Shown here: piece by piece, positions 53,632-63,323 of the stretch
Position numbering within the stretch: position 1 is the stretch's first letter
Layout of the letters: each line of letters starts with the position of its first letter
NCBI GenBank assembly: GCA_000063505.1
Contig: CT971583.1
Location: forward strand, 558,001-622,000
Source of the DNA: Synechococcus sp. WH 7803
Lineage (GTDB): Bacteria; Cyanobacteriota; Cyanobacteriia; PCC-6307; Cyanobiaceae
DNA length: 64,000 bases
Reading direction: 5' to 3'
Notes under the pieces: model-generated
What the model was told of the DNA's origin: nothing
Seen by the model: only the letters and a program-made list of their open reading frames with translations
The model's database searches: none
Translations under genes and position numbers: made by a program

Positions 53632-54084
53632 ATGCCAGGACCTGTCGTCAACGGTGTGAAAGTGGGACGTTCCGCATCTGCTGAAGCAGGCCAACAAGCG
53701 GCTGAAGCTCTTCCGTTTCTGCCGGTACTCAGTGAGGGAACCATCCGCGTGGTGCTACTCACCAGTGGCTTGTTGGTTGTGACACGTCTGCGGCAGACCA
53801 CCGATTCCGATGGCGATCGCGCCTATCAATTGATCCGTCCCCTTCGCCTGGTCGGCGACCTCGGCGGAGATGAATGGTCTCTGCAACCGTTTCTGGCGGG
53901 GCTAACACCGCAACGCAATATCGTGATGCTGAAGGCAGCAGTGGCTGCAGTGCTGGAACCTGAAGCCCGGATTCTTCAGGTGTACACCCGCTCCACCAAC
54001 CAGGAATGCCCGCCATCGGAAACCCCTGTGGAGCGGTTGAAAAAAGCTTTTCAGGAATTCACAGACAGCATCGAGCCCAGCTGA
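53632..54084 (+). CDS. Conserved hypothetical protein
   Basis: A 150-residue soluble protein I do not recognise. A start at ATG 53632 (MPGPVVNGVKVGRSAS) looks right. It has a beta-rich core (TIRVVLLTSGLLVVTRL, AYQLIRPLRLVGD) and helices (RNIVMLKAAVAAVLEPEARIL). No metal motif or transmembrane segment. Codon use is like its neighbours and it lies convergent with rpoD, so it is probably a real cyanobacterial gene. Confidence 0.65.
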   Translation: MPGPVVNGVKVGRSASAEAGQQAAEALPFLPVLSEGTIRVVLLTSGLLVVTRLRQTTDSDGDRAYQLIRPLRLVGDLGGDEWSLQPFLAGLTPQRNIVMLKAAVAAVLEPEARILQVYTRSTNQECPPSETPVERLKKAFQEFTDSIEPS

Positions 54085-54147
54085 GGCCAGTTCAGGAGAG
54101 CGATGGCGTTCTCCTGCTTGCGATTCACTAGGGCTTATTGAGCGAAA

Positions 54148-54177
54148 GACTGACCTCATCGCGGTCTGATGTCAGTC
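54148..54177 (-). terminator. Hairpin after rpoD, probable terminator
   Basis: An inverted repeat GACTGAC...GTCAGTC with an inner CATC/GATG helix, lying just after the rpoD stop on the minus strand and followed there by TTTCGC, a weak U-tract. It could also act on the rightward gene that ends at 54084. Confidence 0.5.
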
Positions 54178-54191
54178 CAGCGCAGGATTCA

Positions 54192-55544
<1,353 letters not shown>

Positions 55545-55842
55545 AGGAATCAAGCGAAGAACTTCGATGTCGAACTTGCAACTGTGGCGGCTGAGCAGTG
55601 CTCAGAAACGCTTCACTGTGTTCTGATCTCCCCGTTGCTCAGGGGCAGACAACACGAGACAGTGATCAAGGTCTAAGAGATGGGTTGGGTTGATGCAGGG
55701 CTGTCAGGGGCTTTCTCAGACCGGTGAACCGATGGGTAAACCCTGGTTCGAGCTTCGTGTCTTCCCACTGGACGGAACTCTGCATTGTTCCGACAACAGC
55801 TTATGAGCTGTCCAACATCGTCATCTTAAGAAAAAACTTGTG
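55545..55842. promoter_or_regulatory. Divergent regulatory region between rpoD and priA
   Basis: About 298 bp without a convincing gene. It must supply promoters for rpoD (leftward) and priA (rightward). Seen: a perfect 15-bp palindrome CTGAGC-AGT-GCTCAG at 55591-55605 in the rpoD leader, and a weaker CCCC/GGGG pair at about 55630-55645. No confident -10/-35 boxes were assigned; no small RNA was recognised. Confidence 0.5.
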
Positions 55843-58131
55843 ATGTCGGCAACCCCCGAGGAATTCTTTCAACCAGAAGGTGTTGCCCGCCCACTTCAGG
55901 TGGTGGACGTGTGGCTTGAGGCCGGTCGGGAGGGGCGGACGTTCACCTACGTGGACCATCGCCGACTGGGGGTCGGCCTTGGAGATCTTGTGATGGTGCG
56001 TCTGCGCGGTCGGCGTTTGCAGGGGTTGGTGACTACGTGCCGCCCTCTGCGCGCCGACGAGCAGGAGCGATCCCAGCACCTGCAGCCCGTGGAGGCACTG
56101 ATCCAGAAGGCTGCTGTGGACTCTGACTGGCAGGCCTGGCTCGATGCCATGGCGGCCTTCTGTCACACCAGTTCCTTCCGGATGCTCAAAGCAGCTTTGC
56201 CACCAGGCTGGCTAGGGCAGCGGGCGAAGCCCCCTGCCTCCGGCCGAAAGCTGTGGTGGGTTGCTCTTCAGCCGGCAGGCGAGGCGCTTTCGCCTTGCTC
56301 CACCCGTCAGCAAGCGTTGCTGGACTCTCTGGAAGCCGCTGGGGGTGGCGCTTGGCAACGGGATCTCCTGAACCAGGGGTTTCATGCCGGGATGGTGCAG
56401 TCCCTGCACACCAAGGGGTATGTGCGCCGAGAGCAGCGGCTCGCGTCGGCGTCTGGCCCCTCCAACGAACGCCATGGCGCTTGCTGCGATCAAGACAGGC
56501 TGGAGCCACCACGCCACCTCACCGGAGAACAGCAGGCGGCGATCGATCAGTTTCAGGCCTTGCCTGACGGCGGTGGTCTTCTGTTGTGGGGAATCACAGG
56601 CTCAGGCAAAACAGAGGTGTATCTGCAGTTGGCAGCTGCGGAGATCGACCGCGGTCGTCATTGCCTTCTGCTCACCCCTGAAATCGGCTTGATTCCCCAG
56701 TTGGCGGATCGCTGCCGCAACCGCTTCGGCCGGCGGGTGCTCGAATATCACAGTGGCTGCAGCGATGGGGAGAGGGTGCGCTGCTGGCGCCGCTGCCTCG
56801 AAGCCGATGAGCCACTTCTGGTGGTTGGAACCCGCTCAGCGATCTTTCTGCCTTTGCGTCCCCTCGGCCTTGTCGTGCTCGATGAAGAGCACGACAGCTC
56901 CTACAAGCAGGAATCCCCGATGCCCTGCTACCACGCCCGCGATCTTGCTTTGGATCGGATTGGTCGTCAGGGAGGACGACTTCTGCTTGGGAGTGCCACG
57001 CCCTCTCTGGAGTCCTGGAGCCGGCTGAAGCCGAAGGGTTCCCTTGAACTGGCGCGGCTTTCTTCGCGGATCTCGAGCCAACCCCTGCCGCCGGTCCGCA
57101 TCATCGACATGCGCCATGAGCTGGCGGAAGGCCATAAGCGGCTCATCAGTCGCGCTCTGATGGATCGATTGGCAGCACTGCCTGCCAAGGGTGAACAGGC
57201 TGTTGTTTTGGTTCCGCGCCGCGGCTACAGCACCTTTCTCAGCTGCCGCAGCTGCGGTGAGGTGGTGATGTGTCCGCATTGCGATGTGGCCATGACTGTG
57301 CATGGCAGCCGTTCGCAGCAACAGTGGCTGCGCTGTCATTGGTGTGACCATCGCGCTTCTGTGACCGACCACTGCACAGCCTGTGGTTCGTCGGCGTTCA
57401 AGCCGTTTGGGGCAGGCACGCAACGGGTGATGGAACGGTTGTCTGAGGAGTTGGACGGGCTGCGCCTGCTCCGATTTGATCGCGATACGACAGGGGGACG
57501 AGACGGTCATCGGCGCCTGTTGGCCCGATTTGCCGACGGAGAGGCTGATGTGTTGGTCGGGACCCAGATGCTCGCCAAGGGGATGGATCTGCCCCAGGTC
57601 ACCCTGGCGGCGGTGCTCGCGGCTGACGGCCTGCTGCACCGCCCTGATCTACGGGCTGGTGAGCACGCTCTGCAGCTCATGCTCCAACTCGCCGGTAGGG
57701 CAGGCCGTGGGGAGAAGCCCGGTGAGGTGCTGGTTCAGACCTACAGCCCGGATCACCCGGTGATTCAGCACTTAATCGACGGCCGCTACGAACGCTTCCT
57801 CGCCGAGGAATCGATGCTTCGAGAACAGGCGGGGTTGGTTCCCTACGCAAGAGCCTGTCTGTTGCGGTTGGCGGGGCGTTCAGCAGCGGCCACGGCAACG
57901 GCTGGCACGCTGCTGGCTGAACAACTGCGCCCTCTTTGCTCTGCTGCCGGTTGGCAACTGCTTGGACCAGCGCCAGCACCGGTCGCTCGTGTGGCCGGGC
58001 GCAGCCGCTGGCAGCTGTTGCTGCATGGACCGCCGGAGTCGGCTATCCCGTTGCCTGAGGGTTCGGCGCTTTGGGATGGTCTCCCCAACGATGTGACCCT
58101 TTCGGTGGATCCCGATCCCCTGCAGCTTTGA
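55843..58131 (+). CDS. priA: Primosomal replication protein N' (PriA helicase)
   Basis: A 762-residue replication-restart helicase. N-terminal DNA-binding domain, then helicase motifs: Walker A WGITGSGKTEVYLQL, LLTPEIGLIPQ, VVLDEEHDSSYKQE and SATPSLESW. Two zinc sites are visible in CRSCGEVVMCPHC and LRCHWCDH...CTACGS. The helicase C-terminal part has GTQMLAKGMDLPQVT and LAGRAGRGEKPGEVLVQT. The start is ATG 55843, with GTG 55840 beside it. It ends 2 bp from the convergent gene. Confidence 0.95.
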   Translation: MSATPEEFFQPEGVARPLQVVDVWLEAGREGRTFTYVDHRRLGVGLGDLVMVRLRGRRLQGLVTTCRPLRADEQERSQHLQPVEALIQKAAVDSDWQAWLDAMAAFCHTSSFRMLKAALPPGWLGQRAKPPASGRKLWWVALQPAGEALSPCSTRQQALLDSLEAAGGGAWQRDLLNQGFHAGMVQSLHTKGYVRREQRLASASGPSNERHGACCDQDRLEPPRHLTGEQQAAIDQFQALPDGGGLLLWGITGSGKTEVYLQLAAAEIDRGRHCLLLTPEIGLIPQLADRCRNRFGRRVLEYHSGCSDGERVRCWRRCLEADEPLLVVGTRSAIFLPLRPLGLVVLDEEHDSSYKQESPMPCYHARDLALDRIGRQGGRLLLGSATPSLESWSRLKPKGSLELARLSSRISSQPLPPVRIIDMRHELAEGHKRLISRALMDRLAALPAKGEQAVVLVPRRGYSTFLSCRSCGEVVMCPHCDVAMTVHGSRSQQQWLRCHWCDHRASVTDHCTACGSSAFKPFGAGTQRVMERLSEELDGLRLLRFDRDTTGGRDGHRRLLARFADGEADVLVGTQMLAKGMDLPQVTLAAVLAADGLLHRPDLRAGEHALQLMLQLAGRAGRGEKPGEVLVQTYSPDHPVIQHLIDGRYERFLAEESMLREQAGLVPYARACLLRLAGRSAAATATAGTLLAEQLRPLCSAAGWQLLGPAPAPVARVAGRSRWQLLLHGPPESAIPLPEGSALWDGLPNDVTLSVDPDPLQL

Positions 58132-58133
58132 CC

Positions 58134-59225
58134 TCAGGAGGGAAGCTGCGGATATCCAAAGCCGAGAGATTGCCGGATCGACTGCAACAGCGTGCTGATC
58201 AGCAGGAGCCCGAGGATCCCAAGGCCGCCAAGCCCGAGTCGGCTCCATTGCCATCGCTGCCATTGCAGATGGTTCACCGCTCCCTGGGCGAGGGGCCAAA
58301 CGATGCGTTGGTTGTCGAGACGCGCAGGGATCGGCGCGCTGCTCACCTGACGCAGGTCGGTGCCGGGGCCAATGCTGATCAAGAGGGAATCGCTGGGAAG
58401 GGAGGTGATCTCCGTGAGATCAAGGTTCAGGGTGAGGTTCTGCTGCACGCCCACCAACCAGTTCCGTTCATGCAGGGAGAGGCTGGGTGGTGGGAGCGAT
58501 AGACCTGCGGTGCGTCCCGCGCGGGCAACGGAGTCGGCCAACAACTTTGCGGCCGTGTCGGTGTTCAGAGGCCGACTGGTGAGATTGAGTTCCCCTTCAC
58601 GCCCTTGGGTCGCTGTCCAGTTCGGCTCCTGATCGCGCAGCGCGGCTTGAAAATTGTTCTGCCAGGGCAGTGTGCTGCCGCTCAGGCTGTTGATATGCCA
58701 GCTCATTTCAAGGCGGTCTGGGCCCACAAGATCCAGGTCGGCCCGGATCTGAACGCAGCCGCCGAGCAGCAGGGTGAGACCCACGAGCACCGCGAGCACC
58801 ACTGCGGCAAATCCTGCCGATGGCGCTTGGGTTGGCCCCGTTGGCGGCGGTGGAGGTGGAGCCGGAAGCCGACGTCGTCGGCTCAGGCGGGGCCGCTGAC
58901 CTGTGCGCGGGGTCATCTCCAGGGTGGGAAGCTGCATCGACCAGCGCGCAGGCCGTTCCAGACTTGGTGCCTCCAGCACATTCAGAAGCTGTCTGGCCCG
59001 GATGCGCAGGTCTGGGTCTTTGCAGCGGGTGAGAAGCCTGCAGGTGCTGATCGCGCGTCGTTCTTCTCCTTGTCCCATCCATGCTGTGACCATCAGCATG
59101 CGGATCAACGCCCCTTCGGGTTCGTTGATGGGGTGGGTGGTTGCCAACGGTTCGAGAAGACGCAGGCACTGGCCGTAGTCACCCCGATCCAGTGCCTGCT
59201 GGGCTTCGGCCAGGCCAACGGTCAT
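58134..59225 (-). CDS. TPR-like plus DUF3153-type membrane protein
   Basis: A 363-residue protein. Residues 1-~95 are helical, resembling a small TPR/repeat segment (LAEAQQALDRGDYGQCLRLLEPLA). A Pro-rich linker (about 115-135) leads to a hydrophobic segment (about 140-160) ending LTLLLGGCVQIRADL, a lipobox-like Cys in the middle of the protein. The remainder (about 160-340) is the DUF3153-like domain, with a C-terminal membrane helix. The usual DUF3153 protein would start at that hydrophobic segment, so this gene may be a fusion. Function unknown. Confidence 0.7.
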   Translation of the reverse strand: MTVGLAEAQQALDRGDYGQCLRLLEPLATTHPINEPEGALIRMLMVTAWMGQGEERRAISTCRLLTRCKDPDLRIRARQLLNVLEAPSLERPARWSMQLPTLEMTPRTGQRPRLSRRRRLPAPPPPPPTGPTQAPSAGFAAVVLAVLVGLTLLLGGCVQIRADLDLVGPDRLEMSWHINSLSGSTLPWQNNFQAALRDQEPNWTATQGREGELNLTSRPLNTDTAAKLLADSVARAGRTAGLSLPPPSLSLHERNWLVGVQQNLTLNLDLTEITSLPSDSLLISIGPGTDLRQVSSAPIPARLDNQRIVWPLAQGAVNHLQWQRWQWSRLGLGGLGILGLLLISTLLQSIRQSLGFGYPQLPS

Positions 59226-59228
59226 GGT

Positions 59229-60110
59229 TCAGCTGCGCCCTAGCACCATGGTGCCGATTCCCGCATCGGTGAACACCTCCAGGAGCAACGCATGCGCGAC
59301 CCTGCCATCCACGATGTGTGCGGCGGAGACGCCCTGGGCGAGGGCTCGGATGCAGCACTCGGTTTTCGGGGTCATGCCACCGGCAACAATGCCGTCGTCG
59401 ATGAGCTGTCTGGCTTCCGACAGCTTGAGTTGCCGGATCAGCGACTCCGGTGACTCCCGATCGCGGAGAATGCCGGGGGTATCGGTGAGCAGGATCAGCT
59501 TTTCCGCCTCCAATGCCGCCGCCAATTCACCGGCAACGGTGTCGGCGTTGATGTTGTGGGCAACGCCCTCAGCGTTCGCGGCGACGCTGGAGATCACAGG
59601 GACATAGCCCCGGTCGAGTAGGGGCTCAAGCACATCCGGGTTGACGCGGGCCACATCGCCAACCAGCCCGTGGCTGCCGTCGCCCCAGGCGCGGGCTTCC
59701 ACCAGGCAGCCATCGCTCCCACTCAGTCCGACCGCTCGGGCTCCGAGGCGATTCAGCCCATTCACGATCTGTTTGTTGACCCGGCCCACCAAGACCATCT
59801 CCACCACGTCCATGGTGGCTGCATCAGTGACCCGCAAGCCTTCTCGGAACTCAGGGTCAATGTCGAGTCGCTTCAACCAATGGTTGATCTCAGGTCCCCC
59901 GCCGTGAACAACCACCGGTTGCACACCCACGCTGCGCAGAAGGGCGAGATCCCTGAACACGGCGGACTGCAGTTCGGCATGGACCATGGCCGCGCCGCCG
60001 TATTTCACAACAATCCGCCGCCCGGCAAAGCGCTGGATGTACGGAAGGGCTTCGCTCAGGACGGAAACCCTGAGAGCATCATCCATCGGTTCGTGATCAG
60101 GACTCACCAT
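59229..60110 (-). CDS. argB: Acetylglutamate kinase
   Basis: A 293-residue kinase for the second step of arginine synthesis; in cyanobacteria it is activated by PII. Glycine-rich [20 protein letters not shown], and the [26 protein letters not shown] region are typical. The C-terminal ending fits the arginine-sensitive, PII-binding type. ATG 60110 or 60086. It overlaps DUF2854 by 14 bp and runs into the DUF3153 gene with a 3-bp gap. Confidence 0.94.
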   Translation of the reverse strand: MVSPDHEPMDDALRVSVLSEALPYIQRFAGRRIVVKYGGAAMVHAELQSAVFRDLALLRSVGVQPVVVHGGGPEINHWLKRLDIDPEFREGLRVTDAATMDVVEMVLVGRVNKQIVNGLNRLGARAVGLSGSDGCLVEARAWGDGSHGLVGDVARVNPDVLEPLLDRGYVPVISSVAANAEGVAHNINADTVAGELAAALEAEKLILLTDTPGILRDRESPESLIRQLKLSEARQLIDDGIVAGGMTPKTECCIRALAQGVSAAHIVDGRVAHALLLEVFTDAGIGTMVLGRS

Positions 60111-60663
60111 GCTCGCCCGCCGAGGAGGCGCCCGCTGGCAGAAGGGTGAGATCGAGGTTGTCGCCGTCGAGTGGCGTGATGGTTGCCGTCAGCCCTTTGG
60201 CGAAAAACCGGCTGAGCCGATCTCTGCGCTCTTGCCAGCGCTCGAGTGGAACCGCTTCACAGGCAAAGCGCAGGCGCAGTCCATAGCCCGCTTCGCCATG
60301 GAGCTCCTCGATTTCCAGGAGCTGGGGGGGGCGATCCTCGTCCCAGAGCTTCAAGGCTTCTAGGGAACTTTCAAGATGCGCTTTTTGACCGTATCTCCAG
60401 CGCGTCACATCGCCGAGCAGTTTGCCGAGCTCCGGTGTCGCGGCCTCCCTTTCCCGTTGCAATTGGTTCTTGGGAACCACGCGTCGGGCCGGCGGCAGTT
60501 CCGATGACTTCAGAGCCAGTCCGCCAAGCAGGATCGGGATTCCATAAAAGATTGTGGGAAGGCTGAGGTTGGCGTTCCCGGTGGCGTAGGCCACGGCTCC
60601 CACCACGGTGAGGACCCCTCCGCCAACAGTGACCAAACTTCCCGGTGAAAGCAGATCCTTCAT
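60097..60663 (-). CDS. DUF2854 family protein
   Basis: A 188-residue protein from ATG 60663 ([22 protein letters not shown]). It has two membrane helices near the N-terminus ([20 protein letters not shown] and [17 protein letters not shown]), then a basic PPARRV segment and a soluble C-terminal domain. DUF2854 is conserved in cyanobacteria and plants, function unknown. It is the first gene of the argB operon. Confidence 0.8.
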   Translation of the reverse strand: MKDLLSPGSLVTVGGGVLTVVGAVAYATGNANLSLPTIFYGIPILLGGLALKSSELPPARRVVPKNQLQREREAATPELGKLLGDVTRWRYGQKAHLESSLEALKLWDEDRPPQLLEIEELHGEAGYGLRLRFACEAVPLERWQERRDRLSRFFAKGLTATITPLDGDNLDLTLLPAGASSAGEHGES

Positions 60664-60720
60664 TCGCCCTCGGTGATTTGCTTTCAACAGTGGCGACATT
60701 CTGCCGGCGTGGGAGCCAGG

Positions 60721-60954
60721 ATGGGCCGATCACCGACGACCTCGATGGAGAGCAGCACACCACGGGACATCCCGCCGCACCCAGTTGAAGGGATGTCGGA
60801 ACTGATCCAACAGCTGGAACAGGACAGGGCCTGGCTGCTGGAGCAGATCGATCGTGGGCGTTGGGCCGACTTCCGGTTGGATCTGGCTGCATTGGAGCGA
60901 GAACTCGGTCAGCTGCTGCGCAGAGCAGCGGAGCAGCGATCATCCGACCCTTAA
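60721..60954 (+). CDS. Small conserved hypothetical protein
   Basis: A 77-residue protein with a short disordered N-terminus and a helical C-terminal part (GMSELIQQLEQDRAWLLEQIDRGRWADFRLDLAALERELGQLLRRA). The start is uncertain (ATG 60721 preferred; ATG 60745 and 60793 are alternatives). It may be a small coiled-coil protein of picocyanobacteria. Its stop codon abuts the end of ssb. Confidence 0.55.
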   Translation: MGRSPTTSMESSTPRDIPPHPVEGMSELIQQLEQDRAWLLEQIDRGRWADFRLDLAALERELGQLLRRAAEQRSSDP

Positions 60955-61419
60955 TCAGAAGGGAATGTCGTCGGTGTCAGGCACCAGCGGAGCGCTGTTC
61001 CACTGCGCGGCGGGTTCTGGAGCAGGTGCATGGGAGGCTGCAGGCCGGGGCGTTGCTGCTTGAGGGGCGGGCTGGGCGCGCGGCGTGGCTGGAGCCGCCT
61101 GCATTCCAGCCGGAGTGGCGCCGACGGCATGCAGACGCGACAAGGTGAATTCGGCTCGTTTCTCTTTCGTGCCGTCCTGCCTGGGAACAGTGTTCATCCG
61201 AAGCCTGCCTTCGATCACCAGCCGTTGCCCAACCTGCACGCGGTTCTGGAGGTCCTGGGCGAGGTTGCCCCACCCCACAACTTTCAGCTGTCCGCGGGGA
61301 TCATCCGGCCGGAGCGCATCGAAGCCCACGTCCATTTCCGCGATCGGAGTTTGATTGTCCTGGGTGTAACGGAGGGTGGGAGCCTGGAGAACATCCACTT
61401 CCAGAACGCAGTGATTCAT
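60955..61419 (-). CDS. ssb: Single-stranded DNA-binding protein
   Basis: A 154-residue SSB. OB fold in residues 1-~105 (MNHCVLEVDVLQAPTLRYTQ, KVVGWGNLAQDLQNRVQVGQRLVIEGRLR), a Pro/Ala-rich linker, and the acidic tail DTDDIPF that recruits repair proteins. RecO and PriA, both known SSB partners, are encoded elsewhere in the window. Slightly shorter than E. coli SSB but within range. Confidence 0.93.
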   Translation of the reverse strand: MNHCVLEVDVLQAPTLRYTQDNQTPIAEMDVGFDALRPDDPRGQLKVVGWGNLAQDLQNRVQVGQRLVIEGRLRMNTVPRQDGTKEKRAEFTLSRLHAVGATPAGMQAAPATPRAQPAPQAATPRPAASHAPAPEPAAQWNSAPLVPDTDDIPF

Positions 61420-61433
61420 CCTCGATCGATGCG

Positions 61434-62243
61434 GTGAGCGCCATCCTGATGCACCGACGCACGAATCGCCAGATCCACGTTCTTGTGTTTGCAGGCACCG
61501 GTGAGGGCCCTGCGCTGGTCGCGGCCCTCGCGCAGGCAGGCAGGGATGTCAGCGTCAGCGTCGTCACGGAAGCCGCCGCACGGGCGTACCGATCGGCAGA
61601 CCTCAACACTGTGCATGTGGGTTCGTTTCGCTCTGTCGAAGATCTCAGCGCTCACTGTCTGGCCCATGCCGTTGATGCAGTGGTGGATGCCACCCATCCC
61701 TTCGCGTTGCTGATCAGCGCGCAGCTGCATCAGGTCTGCAGTCACCTTTCCCTACCTCTGGTGCGGTTTGAACGTCCGGGATGGACCGCCCCCCAGACGT
61801 CTTTGCTCAGCGGGGTGGATGCGTTCGCCCAACAGTCCTTGCACGGGCACAGGGTGTTGCTGGCTTTGGGCGCCAGGCATCTGGCAGCGGCCACGCAGGC
61901 CGGCCGGGCTGCCGGTGCCATCGTGAAAGCTCGGGTCTTGCCTACCCCCGCGGCGATCCGGCTTGCGGGAGCTGCGGGGCTCTCCGGGGACAACTTGGCG
62001 GTGCTGCGACCCCTGAGCGGCATGCGCCCAGGGGCTGTTGAAGCCGCTCTCTGTCGCCGCTGGGCCATCACCGATGTGCTCTGCAGGCAGTCGGGAGGTG
62101 TGGCTGATGCGCTCTGGAGCACTTTGTCCGAGTCGCTTGGATTCCACTTGTGGAAAGTGAAGCGTCCTTCCCCCCCCGACACTGTGCCTGTGGTTCAGAG
62201 CCCGCAAGAGCTTCTTGCTTGTCTGGATGGCTTGTTGGTTTAG
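61434..62243 (+). CDS. cobK: Precorrin-6A reductase
   Basis: An about 269-residue reductase of cobalamin synthesis: HVLVFAGTGEGPALVAALAQAG at the start, VDATHPFALLISAQLH, LVRFERPGW and the C-terminal DVLCRQSGG-type motif are characteristic of CbiJ/CobK. Start GTG 61434; ATG 61449 is possible. It overlaps the convergent PfkB-kinase gene by 4 bp. The cobI gene is at 9086. Confidence 0.9.
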   Translation: MSAILMHRRTNRQIHVLVFAGTGEGPALVAALAQAGRDVSVSVVTEAAARAYRSADLNTVHVGSFRSVEDLSAHCLAHAVDAVVDATHPFALLISAQLHQVCSHLSLPLVRFERPGWTAPQTSLLSGVDAFAQQSLHGHRVLLALGARHLAAATQAGRAAGAIVKARVLPTPAAIRLAGAAGLSGDNLAVLRPLSGMRPGAVEAALCRRWAITDVLCRQSGGVADALWSTLSESLGFHLWKVKRPSPPDTVPVVQSPQELLACLDGLLV

Positions 62244-63253
62244 CTCAGGTGCTTGGCGACCAAGTTCTTGAGCGACTCCTGGGACCGTGGCCCGAGCTGG
62301 GTCACCACCTGTCCCGCGCAGATGGAACCGATCTGCCCGCAGGTTTCCAAGGCAAGTCCCTGGGTGTAGCCATGCAGAAAGCCGCCGGCATAGAGGTCGC
62401 CAGCGCCTGTGGTGTCGATCAGATCTCCCAGGGCGTAGGACGCGATGTCCCAGCGCTGGTCACCACTGAGCACCACAGACCCTTGCTCGCCGCGGGTGAG
62501 CGCGGCCACACTGCAGCAGCCTTTCACCTGCGCGAGTGCAGCGTCGAAGTCATCAGTGCTGTACAGCGATTTGATTTCACTTTCATTGGCGAACAGCACA
62601 TCCACATGGCCGTTCACCAGCTCGAGGAAGCTGTCGCGATGCCGGTCGACGCAGAAACCATCGGACAGGGAGAGGGCGACCTGGCCGCCTGCGTTCTTGC
62701 AGGCTTCAGCAGCAGCGATGAAGGCACGCTTCGCTGCAGGGCTGTCCCAGAGGTACCCCTCGAGGTAAAGCACTTTTGTTTGCTTCACCATCGACAGATC
62801 CAGGTCGTCTGGCTCGAGCTGTGTGGAGGCGCCGAGAAACGTACACATGGTGCGTTCGGCATCGGGAGTGACGTAGATCAGACAGCGCGCTGTGGTTGCC
62901 CCGCTGGTGGCTGCTGGGGTGTCAAACCGAGCTCCCACGGCGCGGATGTCATGGCTGAAGATCGATCCGAGTTGGTCATCCCGCACCCGTCCGATGAAAC
63001 CCACCTGGCCACCGAGTTGGGCGATGCCCACCATCGTGTTGGCCACTGAGCCTCCGGAGGTCTCCAGCCCAGGGCCGCTGGCGTTGTAAAGCACTTCTGC
63101 CTGCTGCTCATCAATCAGGGCCATGCCGCCTTTCTGAAGGCCCTGCTGCTGAAGAAACGCATCGTCGGTTTGCACGAGCACATCAACGATGGCGTTGCCG
63201 ATCCCCACCACGTCAAACGTGGCGGAGTCTTGGGCGAATCGTGATGGGCTCAT
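62240..63253 (-). CDS. PfkB-family carbohydrate/adenosine kinase
   Basis: A 337-residue ribokinase-like enzyme. Seen: VVGIGNAIVDVLVQTD, GGSVANTMVGIAQLGG, and the anion-hole motif DTTGAGDLYAGGFLHG near the C-terminus. Such cyanobacterial proteins are commonly annotated as adenosine kinase or sugar kinase; the substrate is not determinable by eye. ATG 63253 (MSPSRFAQ) is preferred to the frame start at 63400, which gives an Arg/Pro-rich lead unlike the family. Confidence 0.87.
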   Translation of the reverse strand: MSPSRFAQDSATFDVVGIGNAIVDVLVQTDDAFLQQQGLQKGGMALIDEQQAEVLYNASGPGLETSGGSVANTMVGIAQLGGQVGFIGRVRDDQLGSIFSHDIRAVGARFDTPAATSGATTARCLIYVTPDAERTMCTFLGASTQLEPDDLDLSMVKQTKVLYLEGYLWDSPAAKRAFIAAAEACKNAGGQVALSLSDGFCVDRHRDSFLELVNGHVDVLFANESEIKSLYSTDDFDAALAQVKGCCSVAALTRGEQGSVVLSGDQRWDIASYALGDLIDTTGAGDLYAGGFLHGYTQGLALETCGQIGSICAGQVVTQLGPRSQESLKNLVAKHLS

Positions 63254-63323
63254 GGGGGCAGAACGCGTGAACCGAGGCAGTCTCGCTCTTCGCGGCCCCC
63301 GCATTGCGGCAGGCTGCCGTTGA

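Noticed and set aside
53411-53659. 82-residue rightward frame between hemC and the hypothetical gene
   Set aside because: It overlaps the hemC start on the other strand and the next gene in another frame, has no recognised motif, and its sequence looks random. The spacer otherwise shows no gene.
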